The notes below the pieces were generated by a model. It had not been told where the DNA came from. It made no database searches and saw only the letters and a program-made list of their open reading frames with translations. 6,492 nt of DNA from Clostridia bacterium (GTDB taxonomy: Bacteria; Bacillota; Clostridia; Oscillospirales; CAG-272): NCBI GenBank assembly GCA_017466495.1, contig JAFTUB010000234.1:1-6492 (forward strand), given 5' to 3'. Numbering within the stretch: position 1 is the stretch's first letter; every line of letters starts with the position of its first letter. The translations under genes were made by a program, and so were the position numbers. Positions 1 to 5,452 of this stretch are shown in pieces.

Positions 1-84
1 CCTGCGACCACTGCCGCGCCTGCGACCACTGCCGCGCCTGCGACCACTGCCGCGCCTGCGACTACCGCTGCGCCTGCGACTACT
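1..84 (+). repeat. In-frame 18-bp tandem repeat encoding PATTAA
   Basis: Units at 1-18, 19-36 and 37-54 are identical (CCTGCGACCACTGCCGCG). Unit 55-72 differs at three third-codon positions, all silent, and 73-84 is a partial unit encoding PATT. The array may extend upstream of the window. It encodes a Pro/Ala/Thr linker ahead of the folded domains. Identical 5' units next to silently diverged 3' units suggest recent copy-number change by slippage or recombination, with the peptide conserved. Confidence 0.95.
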
Positions 85-1725
85 GAATTTTCCCAAACGG
101 AACCTCCCGAGCCCGGTATAGAGATTGTCAAGAACGGGACTTCCGCCTGTCCCATCGTACGACCGGCTGCTGCAGACAAGGCGATCGTCGATGCCACCGT
201 CTTTATGGCGAGAACGATCGCCAAATATGTCGGGATTACCCCGCGTATCAACACCGATTTTCTCAAGCCCGGCAGCGAGTACAACTCCGATAAAACGGAA
301 ATTCTGGTGGGGCATACCGGTTACCGCGAATCGGCCGAGGCGCTCAAGGGGCTCGATTACGGCGACTATATCCTTACCCGCATTGGCAATAAGCTGGTAG
401 TCAACGCCTGGACGGCAGACGGTGTGGATGAGGCCATTTACGAGCTGCTTCGTATGGCAAAGAAGAGCGCTTCCGACGGCAATCTTGTCCTGCCCGCCGA
501 CATTCATATCACCGGCACAGTTGTGGAAAGTATCAATGATCTGCCCGCCTATACCGACGGAAGCTTTCATTCGGTGATCACCATGAGCAACAAGAATTAT
601 CTCTTGATCTTTGATCACACATCAGCAGATGCGTTTGCGGCCTATCTGAATACTGTGGAGCAAAACGGCTATACCCTGTATGCCGAAAATGAAATCAACA
701 AGAATAAGTTCGTCACCTATATCAATGACAAATATATTCTCAATCTGAGCTACTACGATTTCAACGCCCAGGCACGATTGATCATCGAGCCCATGTCCGC
801 CCTGCCCCCTCGCGAAGCGGACAACACCTATACCGCGGTCACAGATCCCAAGTTTGCCATGCTCGGCCTGGCCTATTCGGTCAACGGTGAGGTGCAGGGG
901 AACGGCCAGTGCATGATCTGGCAGCTCTCCGACGGAAGCTTCATTATCCATGACGGCGGCTTTAACCGCGACCGCGATGCCAGGCAGATCTATACCTTCC
1001 TGCGTGAACACGCCCCTGACAAGAACAATATTGTCATTTCTGCCTGGATCATCAGCCACGCCCACGGCGACCATGACGGTGCTTTCTATAACTTCAGTCA
1101 GAACTATGCTTCCCAGGTCAAGCTGAAGTATTTTATTTCCAACCTCCCGACAGCTGACCTGGTAACCGAGGGTACAACAGCCATGCAAAGAACGCTTAAC
1201 GCCGCCAAAAATTTCAAGGGCGTAAACGTAATCCAGGCACACGTGGGTCAGGAATACTATTTTGCCGACGCAAGGGTTGAGGTGCTTTACACCATCGACA
1301 GCTTTGTCCCCGGCTCGCTTTCCTATTTCAACACCACTTCCCTGGTTGTCCACCTTGACCTGGGGGGCCAGCGCTTCCTTGTCCTGGGTGACGCATCCAA
1401 CGAGGCGGCCGGCGTTCTCTACTCCATCTGCGGCGACTATCTCAAGAGCGACTTTGTCCAGATCGCCCACCACGGCGGCCAAACCGGTCCCAGCGAAAAC
1501 GCTCCGTTTTCCAATCTGACCCGGGTCTATTCCAGCGCTGCCGCGCCGGTTGCCCTTTGGCCCGCCATTGCCCGTGCCATAAACTCTTACGGTGTGCTGC
1601 CCCGCAATACTGCCTGGATGAATCTGCCTACTACCAAGGAAATTTTCATGGCAGGCGACCGCCAGGTTGTACTCCCGCTTCCCTATACCTATGGCACCAG
1701 CGGCCTGGAGTCCATTTTGAAATAA
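1..1725 (+). CDS. Exported MBL-fold hydrolase with GH67N-like domain and Pro/Ala/Thr linker (5' partial)
   Basis: The frame is open from base 1, so the start and any signal peptide lie upstream; the Met at 205 falls inside a domain and is not the start. The 574 visible residues begin with PATTAA repeats (1-28), a low-complexity linker typical of surface proteins. Residues about 40-175 resemble the GH67N-like alpha/beta domain (IEIVKNGT at 40-47, EILVGHT at 100-106). Residues about 176-275 form a domain I cannot name. Residues about 278-560 are an MBL fold: metal motif HAHGDH at 353-358, GDAS with Asp464, and HHGG with His490-His491. The NTTS segment before GDAS, in place of the third metal-site His of classical members, resembles the ComEC-like branch. 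By family this should be a metal-dependent hydrolase, probably of phosphodiester-type bonds; the substrate is unknown. Export is inferred from the linker only. An intrinsic terminator follows 8 bp after the stop. Confidence is high for the MBL domain, moderate for the GH67N-like domain. Confidence 0.85.
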   Translation, partial: PATTAAPATTAAPATTAAPATTAAPATTEFSQTEPPEPGIEIVKNGTSACPIVRPAAADKAIVDATVFMARTIAKYVGITPRINTDFLKPGSEYNSDKTEILVGHTGYRESAEALKGLDYGDYILTRIGNKLVVNAWTADGVDEAIYELLRMAKKSASDGNLVLPADIHITGTVVESINDLPAYTDGSFHSVITMSNKNYLLIFDHTSADAFAAYLNTVEQNGYTLYAENEINKNKFVTYINDKYILNLSYYDFNAQARLIIEPMSALPPREADNTYTAVTDPKFAMLGLAYSVNGEVQGNGQCMIWQLSDGSFIIHDGGFNRDRDARQIYTFLREHAPDKNNIVISAWIISHAHGDHDGAFYNFSQNYASQVKLKYFISNLPTADLVTEGTTAMQRTLNAAKNFKGVNVIQAHVGQEYYFADARVEVLYTIDSFVPGSLSYFNTTSLVVHLDLGGQRFLVLGDASNEAAGVLYSICGDYLKSDFVQIAHHGGQTGPSENAPFSNLTRVYSSAAAPVALWPAIARAINSYGVLPRNTAWMNLPTTKEIFMAGDRQVVLPLPYTYGTSGLESILK

Positions 1726-1733
1726 TACGTTAT

Positions 1734-1763
1734 GCAGACCGCACTGTGTGCGGTCTGCTTTTT
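1734..1763 (+). terminator. Intrinsic terminator of the MBL-domain gene
   Basis: A perfect 11-bp stem, GCAGACCGCAC (1734-1744) with GTGCGGTCTGC (1748-1758), encloses a TGT loop and is followed at once by TTTTT (1759-1763). It lies 8 bp after the stop codon at 1723-1725 and is a textbook Rho-independent terminator. Confidence 0.93.
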
Positions 1764-1774
1764 GCGCGATGAAA

Positions 1775-1795
1775 ATCCCGCCGCGGCGGCGGGAT
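1775..1795. repeat. GC-rich inverted repeat, possible minus-strand terminator
   Basis: ATCCCGCC (1775-1782) pairs with GGCGGGAT (1788-1795) around a GCGGC loop. No T-run follows on the + strand. On the minus strand the hairpin is followed by TTTTC (complement of 1770-1774), so it could stop antisense transcription. No minus-strand gene is seen nearby, so the role is open; it may be a dispersed repeat. Confidence 0.5.
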
Positions 1796-2008
1796 GCCGG
1801 AGAGGCTATGCCATTGAATATTCCCCCGAAGAGAAGCATATCCAATATGAGGGGCGTTTGAAGGGGATGGCAGTCGGATGTTGTTTCAAAAAACGGAAAC
1901 AGGGAAATTGCATACCGAGGCAGGGCGATTCGGGGGCGGAAAACCTTTGTACACGGGGAACAGCCCTGTCGGGAGCCCTTGAATGTTCCGAAAAATTTCA
2001 CATAATGC
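1796..2008. other. Gene-free stretch between the MBL gene and the zinc-ribbon operon
   Basis: No credible coding region, tRNA or recognisable riboswitch is seen. An open frame runs in phase from 1732 into the downstream gene, but it crosses the terminator hairpin, encodes a compositionally odd peptide and lacks a ribosome binding site, so it is treated as chance. A weak imperfect hairpin (GGAACA 1957-1962 with TGTTCC 1984-1989) is present but not convincing. The stretch may be decayed sequence or hold an unrecognised regulatory element. Confidence 0.5.
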
Positions 2009-2037
2009 TTGTCATCGGTACAAATGTATGCTATAAC
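2009..2037 (+). promoter_or_regulatory. Vegetative sigma-A promoter of the zinc-ribbon operon
   Basis: TTGTCA (2009-2014; 5 of 6 match TTGACA), a 17-bp spacer and TATAAC (2032-2037; 5 of 6), with an extended -10 TG at 2029-2030. Transcription should start near 2043-2045, giving a leader of about 40 nt before the ATG at 2083. Close to consensus, so probably well expressed. Confidence 0.8.
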
Positions 2038-2070
2038 AAGAGGGAATACGACGGATTTCTCTGCCGAAGA

Positions 2071-2076
2071 AAGGAG
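2071..2076 (+). promoter_or_regulatory. Ribosome binding site AAGGAG deciding the start at 2083
   Basis: AAGGAG ends 6 nt before ATG 2083. It selects this Met over any start in the open frame that runs in from 1732, and the zinc-ribbon motif begins directly after it. Confidence 0.88.
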
Positions 2077-2082
2077 ATTTTT

Positions 2083-2574
2083 ATGAAATATTGCAGTTCA
2101 TGCGGTGCTGAGATGCACGAGAACGCTGCGGTTTGTGTGAAGTGCGGCGGTGCGATGCCCGGTCCGGCTGCTCCGGCCGGAAAGCTGAAAACCAATAAGG
2201 GTCTCTTCAAGTACATCGTTTTATCGATCCTCACCCTGGGGATCTACGGCCTGGTGGTGATGTCTTCGGTGGGGGAGAGTGTGAATCTCGTCGCCAGCCG
2301 TTATGACGGTAAAAAGACCATGCATTTCTGCCTGCTGTATTTCCTGGTCGCCCCGCTTACGCTGGGTATCGCCGGGATCGTGTGGTACCACAGAGTTTCC
2401 AACCGGATCGGAAAAGAGCTGAGAAGACGGCAGGTGGACTACAGCTTTTCCGCCGCCGATTTCTGGCTGTGGAATGTCCTGGGGGCGCTGATCATTATCG
2501 GTCCCTTCGTATACTACCACAAGCTGTTCAAGGCCACGAACCGGATGTGCGCTGACTATAATGCCAGGGGCTGA
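2083..2574 (+). CDS. Zinc-ribbon DUF4234 membrane protein
   Basis: A 163-residue protein. It starts with a zinc ribbon, CSSC at 4-7 and CVKC at 18-21, followed by a short Pro/Ala/Gly linker (26-33). The rest matches DUF4234: a hydrophobic segment at about 42-60 containing LTLGIYG, a second at about 82-102 containing LTLGIAG and ending in WYHR, and a third at about 128-146 ending in PFVYYHKLFKATN. The TLGI motif at 51-54 and 93-96 suggests an internal duplication. By family this is a small multi-pass membrane protein with a cytoplasmic metal-binding head; no biochemical function is established. It is the first gene of a three-gene operon, and the next gene starts inside its last 14 bases. The start is fixed by a strong ribosome binding site. 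Confidence 0.9.
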   Translation: MKYCSSCGAEMHENAAVCVKCGGAMPGPAAPAGKLKTNKGLFKYIVLSILTLGIYGLVVMSSVGESVNLVASRYDGKKTMHFCLLYFLVAPLTLGIAGIVWYHRVSNRIGKELRRRQVDYSFSAADFWLWNVLGALIIIGPFVYYHKLFKATNRMCADYNARG

Positions 2575-2923
2575 TCTGCACAGGCAGACCTCGGTTTGGC
2601 GTCGGCGGGGATTGCTTCTGCTGGGATTGGCCGCATATTTCGCGGCGGCCTACCTGCTGATGCACCGCTTTGGCATCCCCTGCGTATTTCGGTATTTTTT
2701 CGGCATCCCCTGCCCGGGCTGCGGCATGACACGGGCGCTGCTGTGCCTGCTTCGGCTGGATCTGCTCGGCGCGGCGGGACATAATGCGGTGATCTTTTGC
2801 ATGCCCTATGTGTTTCTCTACATTATCTTTGATTGGAAGCACAGGGCGCACAAGTATATCCTGGCGGGAATTGCCGGCATTGCGATCATACAATGGATAA
2901 TCAAACTAATTTTATTTTTTTAG
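2561..2923 (+). CDS. DUF2752 family membrane protein
   Basis: A 120-residue protein carrying the DUF2752 signature: IPC (39-41), then GIPCPGCGMTRA (48-59) with Cys51, Cys54 and the TR pair, followed by LLRLDLLGAAGHN. Hydrophobic segments lie at about 17-34, 72-90 and 99-119. The family consists of small membrane proteins of unknown function; the CPxCGxTR motif could bind metal or serve in redox chemistry, but this is inference. The ATG at 2561 overlaps the end of the DUF4234 gene by 14 bp and has no clear Shine-Dalgarno sequence, so translation is probably coupled to the upstream gene. There is no better in-frame start before Met34, which would remove the first membrane segment. Its stop codon lies inside the next gene's ribosome binding site. 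Confidence 0.85.
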   Translation: MPGADLHRQTSVWRRRGLLLLGLAAYFAAAYLLMHRFGIPCVFRYFFGIPCPGCGMTRALLCLLRLDLLGAAGHNAVIFCMPYVFLYIIFDWKHRAHKYILAGIAGIAIIQWIIKLILFF

Positions 2924-2927
2924 GAGG
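2922..2927 (+). promoter_or_regulatory. AGGAGG ribosome binding site overlapping the DUF2752 stop
   Basis: AGGAGG ends 8 nt before ATG 2936 and shares two bases with the TAG stop (2921-2923). A T-rich run (2911-2921) precedes it and may keep the site unstructured or bind ribosomal protein S1. Strong initiation at the third gene is expected. Confidence 0.85.
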
Positions 2928-2935
2928 ACACAAGA

Positions 2936-3343
2936 ATGTATTGCAAGAATTGCGGAGCAGAACTTAACGAAAACGCCGTGGCGTGCATGACCTGCGGATT
3001 TGGAAAAGGAACCGGCGACAAGTTCTGCGCCAACTGCGGCAAAGAACTCAATCCCGGTGCGATGATCTGCGTGAACTGCGGCGCTGCAGCTGCACCCCAG
3101 GCTGCTGCACAGGGTGCTGAGCAGAAGTCCAAGCTGGTGGCTGTGCTGCTGGCCTTTTTTCTGGGCGGCATCGGTATCCACGATTTTTATCTGGGCTATA
3201 CCAAGTACGGTGTGATCAAGATCATTCTCACCTGCTGCACCGGTGTCGGCGGCTCCATCTGGGCGCTGATCGACTTTGTCCGCCTGCTGACCGGTTCGCT
3301 GAGCAAGGATGCAGCCGGCAACGAGCTCAAGAAGGAATTCTGA
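2936..3343 (+). CDS. Double zinc-ribbon TM2 domain membrane protein
   Basis: A 135-residue protein. Two zinc ribbons come first: CKNC (3-6) with CMTC (17-20), and CANC (31-34) with CVNC (45-48). An Ala/Gln-rich linker (about 49-63) leads to a TM2 domain at about 64-118, with the signature GGIGIHDFYLGY (77-88), a second helix around 92-112, and WALIDFVRLL (109-118). TM2 proteins are two-helix membrane proteins found in bacteria and animals; their bacterial role is not defined. The gene follows the DUF2752 gene by 12 bp and is the last of the operon, ahead of a strong terminator. Its N-terminal ribbon resembles that of the DUF4234 protein (YC-x2-CGAE near the start), so both may sense or dock onto the same partner; this is inference. 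Confidence 0.93.
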   Translation: MYCKNCGAELNENAVACMTCGFGKGTGDKFCANCGKELNPGAMICVNCGAAAAPQAAAQGAEQKSKLVAVLLAFFLGGIGIHDFYLGYTKYGVIKIILTCCTGVGGSIWALIDFVRLLTGSLSKDAAGNELKKEF

Positions 3344-3360
3344 TGGGTTTGATCCCACGG

Positions 3361-3397
3361 AAAAGAGGTGTCGCGCGTAAGCGCGACACCTCTTTTT
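3361..3397 (+). terminator. Intrinsic terminator of the zinc-ribbon operon
   Basis: A perfect 16-bp stem, AAAAGAGGTGTCGCGC (3361-3376) with GCGCGACACCTCTTTT (3381-3396), is capped by a GTAA loop, a GNRA-type tetraloop closed by C-G. The U-tract is 3393-3397. The A-run on the 5' arm means it could also work on the other strand, though no convergent gene is present. Confidence 0.95.
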
Positions 3398-3458
3398 CTT
3401 GCTCCGCTGCGCACAACTTCCTGTTGAAAAAATCAACCGAATATCAACACCGCGGTTA

Positions 3459-3487
3459 TTGTAATCCCCCTGGCATCCTGCTATAAT
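3459..3487 (+). promoter_or_regulatory. Sigma-A promoter of the XRE regulator gene
   Basis: TTGTAA (3459-3464), a 17-bp spacer and a perfect TATAAT (3482-3487) with extended -10 TG at 3479-3480. The predicted start is near 3494-3495, at the left edge of a perfect palindrome. Confidence 0.87.
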
Positions 3488-3495
3488 ATAGACAG

Positions 3496-3509
3496 AACAA
3501 GCGCTTGTT
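3496..3509. promoter_or_regulatory. Perfect 14-bp palindrome, likely operator
   Basis: AACAAGCGCTTGTT is its own reverse complement and lies 8 bp after the -10 box, around the predicted transcription start and upstream of the ribosome binding site. A dimeric repressor bound here would block initiation or promoter escape. The obvious candidate is the XRE protein encoded just downstream (autoregulation), but this is inferred from position and symmetry only. Confidence 0.6.
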
Positions 3510-3519
3510 ACTTTGTTTT

Positions 3520-3525
3520 GGAGGA
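3520..3525 (+). promoter_or_regulatory. Ribosome binding site GGAGGA deciding the start at 3531
   Basis: GGAGGA ends 5 nt before ATG 3531. An in-frame TTG at 3513 lies upstream of this site and is rejected as start, because the site would then be inside the coding sequence. Confidence 0.88.
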
Positions 3526-3530
3526 ACGAA

Positions 3531-4604
3531 ATGAATATCTGTCTCAATGAACAACTGAAAAAGCTGCGTCGGGAGAAGGGCAACACCCAGGAGGCGCTGG
3601 CGGAGCATTTGGGCATCACCATGCAGGCGGTGTCCAAGTGGGAGCGGGGAGAGGGCTATCCCGACATCACCCTGCTGCCGGCCATCGCGTCCTACTACAA
3701 CGTCACCATTGACGATCTGCTGGGCGTGGGCGCCATCGAGAAAGAGAAAAAGCTGAAGGCATACCGCGACCGGAACAGCGAGCTCTTCCGTGCCGGCAAG
3801 AATGCGGAGCGCGTGGCGCTTTGGCGGGAGGCAAAACAGGAATTTCCCAACGAGCTCTCGGTGCTCTATGACCTGATGTACGCCCTGAGCGCCGAGGATC
3901 GAAAGGGGAACGCCGAGGAGATCATCGAATACGGCGAGCGGATCCTGGCGGAATCTACCGATTCCGGGCTCCGGGGCGGGGCGATTCAATGCCTGAGCTT
4001 CACCCATTATTACGCCCTGGGGGATGCCGAGTCGGCGATAAAATACGCCAATATGGCGGATATCTATGCGGTGACGCGGAATGAAATGATGCCCTGTTTC
4101 CTTGAGGGGGAGGAGGCGGTGAAATACTGTCAGAGCAATATCCAGTCCTTGGTGGAGATGATCGGGCACAACACCAGCATCATGATGTGGAAGGGAAAAT
4201 ACTCCCCCGAGGATTCGATCCGCGCCTGCCAATTTGTCCTGGATTGCTTCCGGCTGCTCTATCCCGACGGGAACTGCGGTTTCTACCATTGCCGTTTTTC
4301 CGAGTGGTATACGCGCATGGCGATGCAGTACCTGAAACTCGGCCGGGAGGAGGAGATGTTCGCCGGCCTGGCGCAGGCGGCCGAGCACGCCGTGAAATTC
4401 GACACCCCCAAGGATGGGATGTTCACCGCCTTCATGGTGAATCGCGTCAAAATGTCCGCCATCGACGCAGTGAAGGACCACACCGAAAATCAGTCGGGTC
4501 TCCTGCTCAAAAAGCTGCGGGGGGAAAAATTCGCACCCTGGCAGCAGGATGAGCGGCTTCAGCGGCTGATCCGTACCCTTGAGCCGGTGGCGTTCATGGG
4601 CTGA
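3531..4604 (+). CDS. XRE-family transcriptional regulator with long helical C-terminal domain
   Basis: A 357-residue protein. Residues about 6-65 form a Cro/C1-type helix-turn-helix: LKKLRREKGNTQEALAEHLG, then ITMQAVSKWERGEGYPD (29-45), with the family's VSKWERG core and the typical DDLLG ending (61-65). The remaining ~290 residues are mostly helical and amphipathic, with TPR-like stretches around 95-180 (repeated pairs such as LYDLMYAL and AESAIKYANMADIY), so they probably act as a sensing or protein-binding module. Such regulators are numerous in Clostridia; their ligands are mostly unknown. The gene has its own promoter and a palindromic site in the leader, consistent with self-repression. 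No terminator is seen after it; the next promoter begins 15 bp after its stop. It may control the neighbouring membrane genes, which is unproven. Confidence 0.9.
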   Translation: MNICLNEQLKKLRREKGNTQEALAEHLGITMQAVSKWERGEGYPDITLLPAIASYYNVTIDDLLGVGAIEKEKKLKAYRDRNSELFRAGKNAERVALWREAKQEFPNELSVLYDLMYALSAEDRKGNAEEIIEYGERILAESTDSGLRGGAIQCLSFTHYYALGDAESAIKYANMADIYAVTRNEMMPCFLEGEEAVKYCQSNIQSLVEMIGHNTSIMMWKGKYSPEDSIRACQFVLDCFRLLYPDGNCGFYHCRFSEWYTRMAMQYLKLGREEEMFAGLAQAAEHAVKFDTPKDGMFTAFMVNRVKMSAIDAVKDHTENQSGLLLKKLRGEKFAPWQQDERLQRLIRTLEPVAFMG

Positions 4605-4618
4605 TTTGCCGATAGCTA

Positions 4619-4647
4619 TTGTAAAAGCGCAGATTTTGTGGTATAAT
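4619..4647 (+). promoter_or_regulatory. Sigma-A promoter of the YwaF-like gene and lipoprotein gene
   Basis: TTGTAA (4619-4624), a 17-bp spacer and a perfect TATAAT (4642-4647), with extended -10 TG at 4639-4640. Both hexamers, the spacing and the TG match the promoter of the XRE gene. Transcription should start near 4654, about 37 nt before the ATG. No palindrome like that at 3496-3509 is seen here. Confidence 0.85.
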
Positions 4648-4678
4648 GACCCCAAACCCGCAACAGTACAACGATCAC

Positions 4679-4683
4679 GGAGG
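4679..4683 (+). promoter_or_regulatory. Ribosome binding site GGAGG deciding the start at 4691
   Basis: GGAGG ends 7 nt before ATG 4691. An earlier in-frame ATG at 4646 overlaps the -10 box and would not be in the transcript, so 4691 is the start. Confidence 0.9.
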
Positions 4684-4690
4684 AACGGCT

Positions 4691-5452
4691 ATGGTTTGGG
4701 GTTCATTTGGTGCGGTGCATCTGATCTCCCTCGCCCTTGCGGCAGGGATCATCGCCGGGCTGTATTTTTGGCTTCGCCGCTGCGGTGCAAAGACCCAGAC
4801 TTGGGTGCTGGGTATCCTCTCCTTCTCCGGCGTTTGCGCCATGGTGTTCAATCTGGTGGCCTGGGGCTCCCCCCTGGAGTATCTCCCCTTCCACCTCTGC
4901 TCCCTCACGGCCATGATCCTGCCCTTTGCCGTGCTCACCGGGAGCCGGATACTCAATAATCTGCTTCTGCTGTGGGGGCTGGGAGCCCTTGCCGCCCTGG
5001 TGATGAATACCGCCCAGGCGGAATTCCTTCTGCTCAGTCCCGCTTTTTTCTTCTACTATTTTCCTCACGTCTTTGAGTTCGGCGTGGTGGTCCTCATGTT
5101 TCTTCTGGGCCGGGTGAAGAAGGATGCCAAGTGCATTCTCCCCACCCTGGGCATTACCGTTCTGGCCTATACCGCGGCGCATTTCGTCAACCTGGCGGTC
5201 AACGCCTATTCCGTAGCCAATGACCTCATCAATCCCCTGGGCGGGCCGCTGCGGGTCAACTATATGTTCTCCCTCACCCCCGAAAATCCTCTTCTGCAGC
5301 TGTTTTACGACATCCTGCCCGTGCCCTATTGGTATATGTTCCTGTGCATTCCCATCATCGCTGTCTATCTTTGCTGTATCTACACCCCCGAACTGATGGC
5401 GGCCGTCCGCGCCAGAAAAAACAAAATCCCAGTGTCCGTGGAGGAAAGATGA
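4691..5452 (+). CDS. YwaF/TMEM164-like integral membrane protein (TIGR02206-type)
   Basis: A 253-residue protein with about seven hydrophobic segments (roughly 8-28, 38-58, 66-84, 88-106, 117-139, 150-172, 212-231). Family landmarks are PFHLCSL (66-72) with His68 and Cys70, FPHVFEF (124-130) with His126, and NYMF (190-193) followed by PVPYWYMF (210-217). These match the YwaF/TIGR02206 family, which is related to eukaryotic TMEM164. TMEM164 is reported to be a phospholipid acyltransferase using a catalytic cysteine; by analogy Cys70 and His126 could be catalytic, but bacterial function is not established. The protein ends in a basic tail (RARKNK, 240-245). Its stop overlaps the next start in an ATGA, so the lipoprotein is translationally coupled to it and the two may act together at the membrane. 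Confidence 0.85.
   Translation: MVWGSFGAVHLISLALAAGIIAGLYFWLRRCGAKTQTWVLGILSFSGVCAMVFNLVAWGSPLEYLPFHLCSLTAMILPFAVLTGSRILNNLLLLWGLGALAALVMNTAQAEFLLLSPAFFFYYFPHVFEFGVVVLMFLLGRVKKDAKCILPTLGITVLAYTAAHFVNLAVNAYSVANDLINPLGGPLRVNYMFSLTPENPLLQLFYDILPVPYWYMFLCIPIIAVYLCCIYTPELMAAVRARKNKIPVSVEER
5440..5444 (+). promoter_or_regulatory. Ribosome binding site of the lipoprotein gene
   Basis: GGAGG lies within the end of the YwaF-like gene, 4 nt before ATG 5449. The spacing is short but workable, and the ATGA overlap allows re-initiation by ribosomes finishing the upstream gene. Confidence 0.75.

Noticed and set aside
1..84. CRISPR-like repeats
   Set aside because: The units are directly adjacent with no spacers and are in frame with a protein linker.
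1051..1480. Beta-lactamase (antibiotic resistance) gene
   Set aside because: The HAHGDH and HHGG motifs only show the MBL fold; the sequence pattern fits ComEC-like hydrolases, and no feature specific to class B beta-lactamases is seen.
1957..1989. Hairpin GGAACA/TGTTCC as a structured RNA
   Set aside because: Only 6 bp of outer stem over a 21-nt interior with a 3-bp inner pairing; this is expected by chance.
622..2001. Long minus-strand open frame (459 codons)
   Set aside because: It lies antisense to the MBL-domain gene and runs through its terminator; the translation has no recognisable domain, while the + strand frame has clear MBL motifs.
2035..2040. AACAAG half-site of the XRE palindrome at the zinc-ribbon promoter
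   Set aside because: Only a 6-base half-site without a partner arm; too short to claim shared control.
1732..2082. In-frame N-terminal extension of the DUF4234 protein
   Set aside because: It would start inside the terminator hairpin and upstream of the promoter at 2009-2037; the zinc ribbon starts right at Met 2083 behind a strong ribosome binding site.
2557..2562. TATAAT as an internal promoter for the DUF2752 gene
   Set aside because: There is no -35 match at 16-18 bp upstream, and the box overlaps the start codon at 2561, so a transcript from it would lack the start.
3456..4655. Long minus-strand open frame (399 codons)
   Set aside because: Antisense to the XRE gene and across two promoters; its translation is His/Leu/Gly-rich with no family signature. 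GC-rich codon bias produces such shadows.
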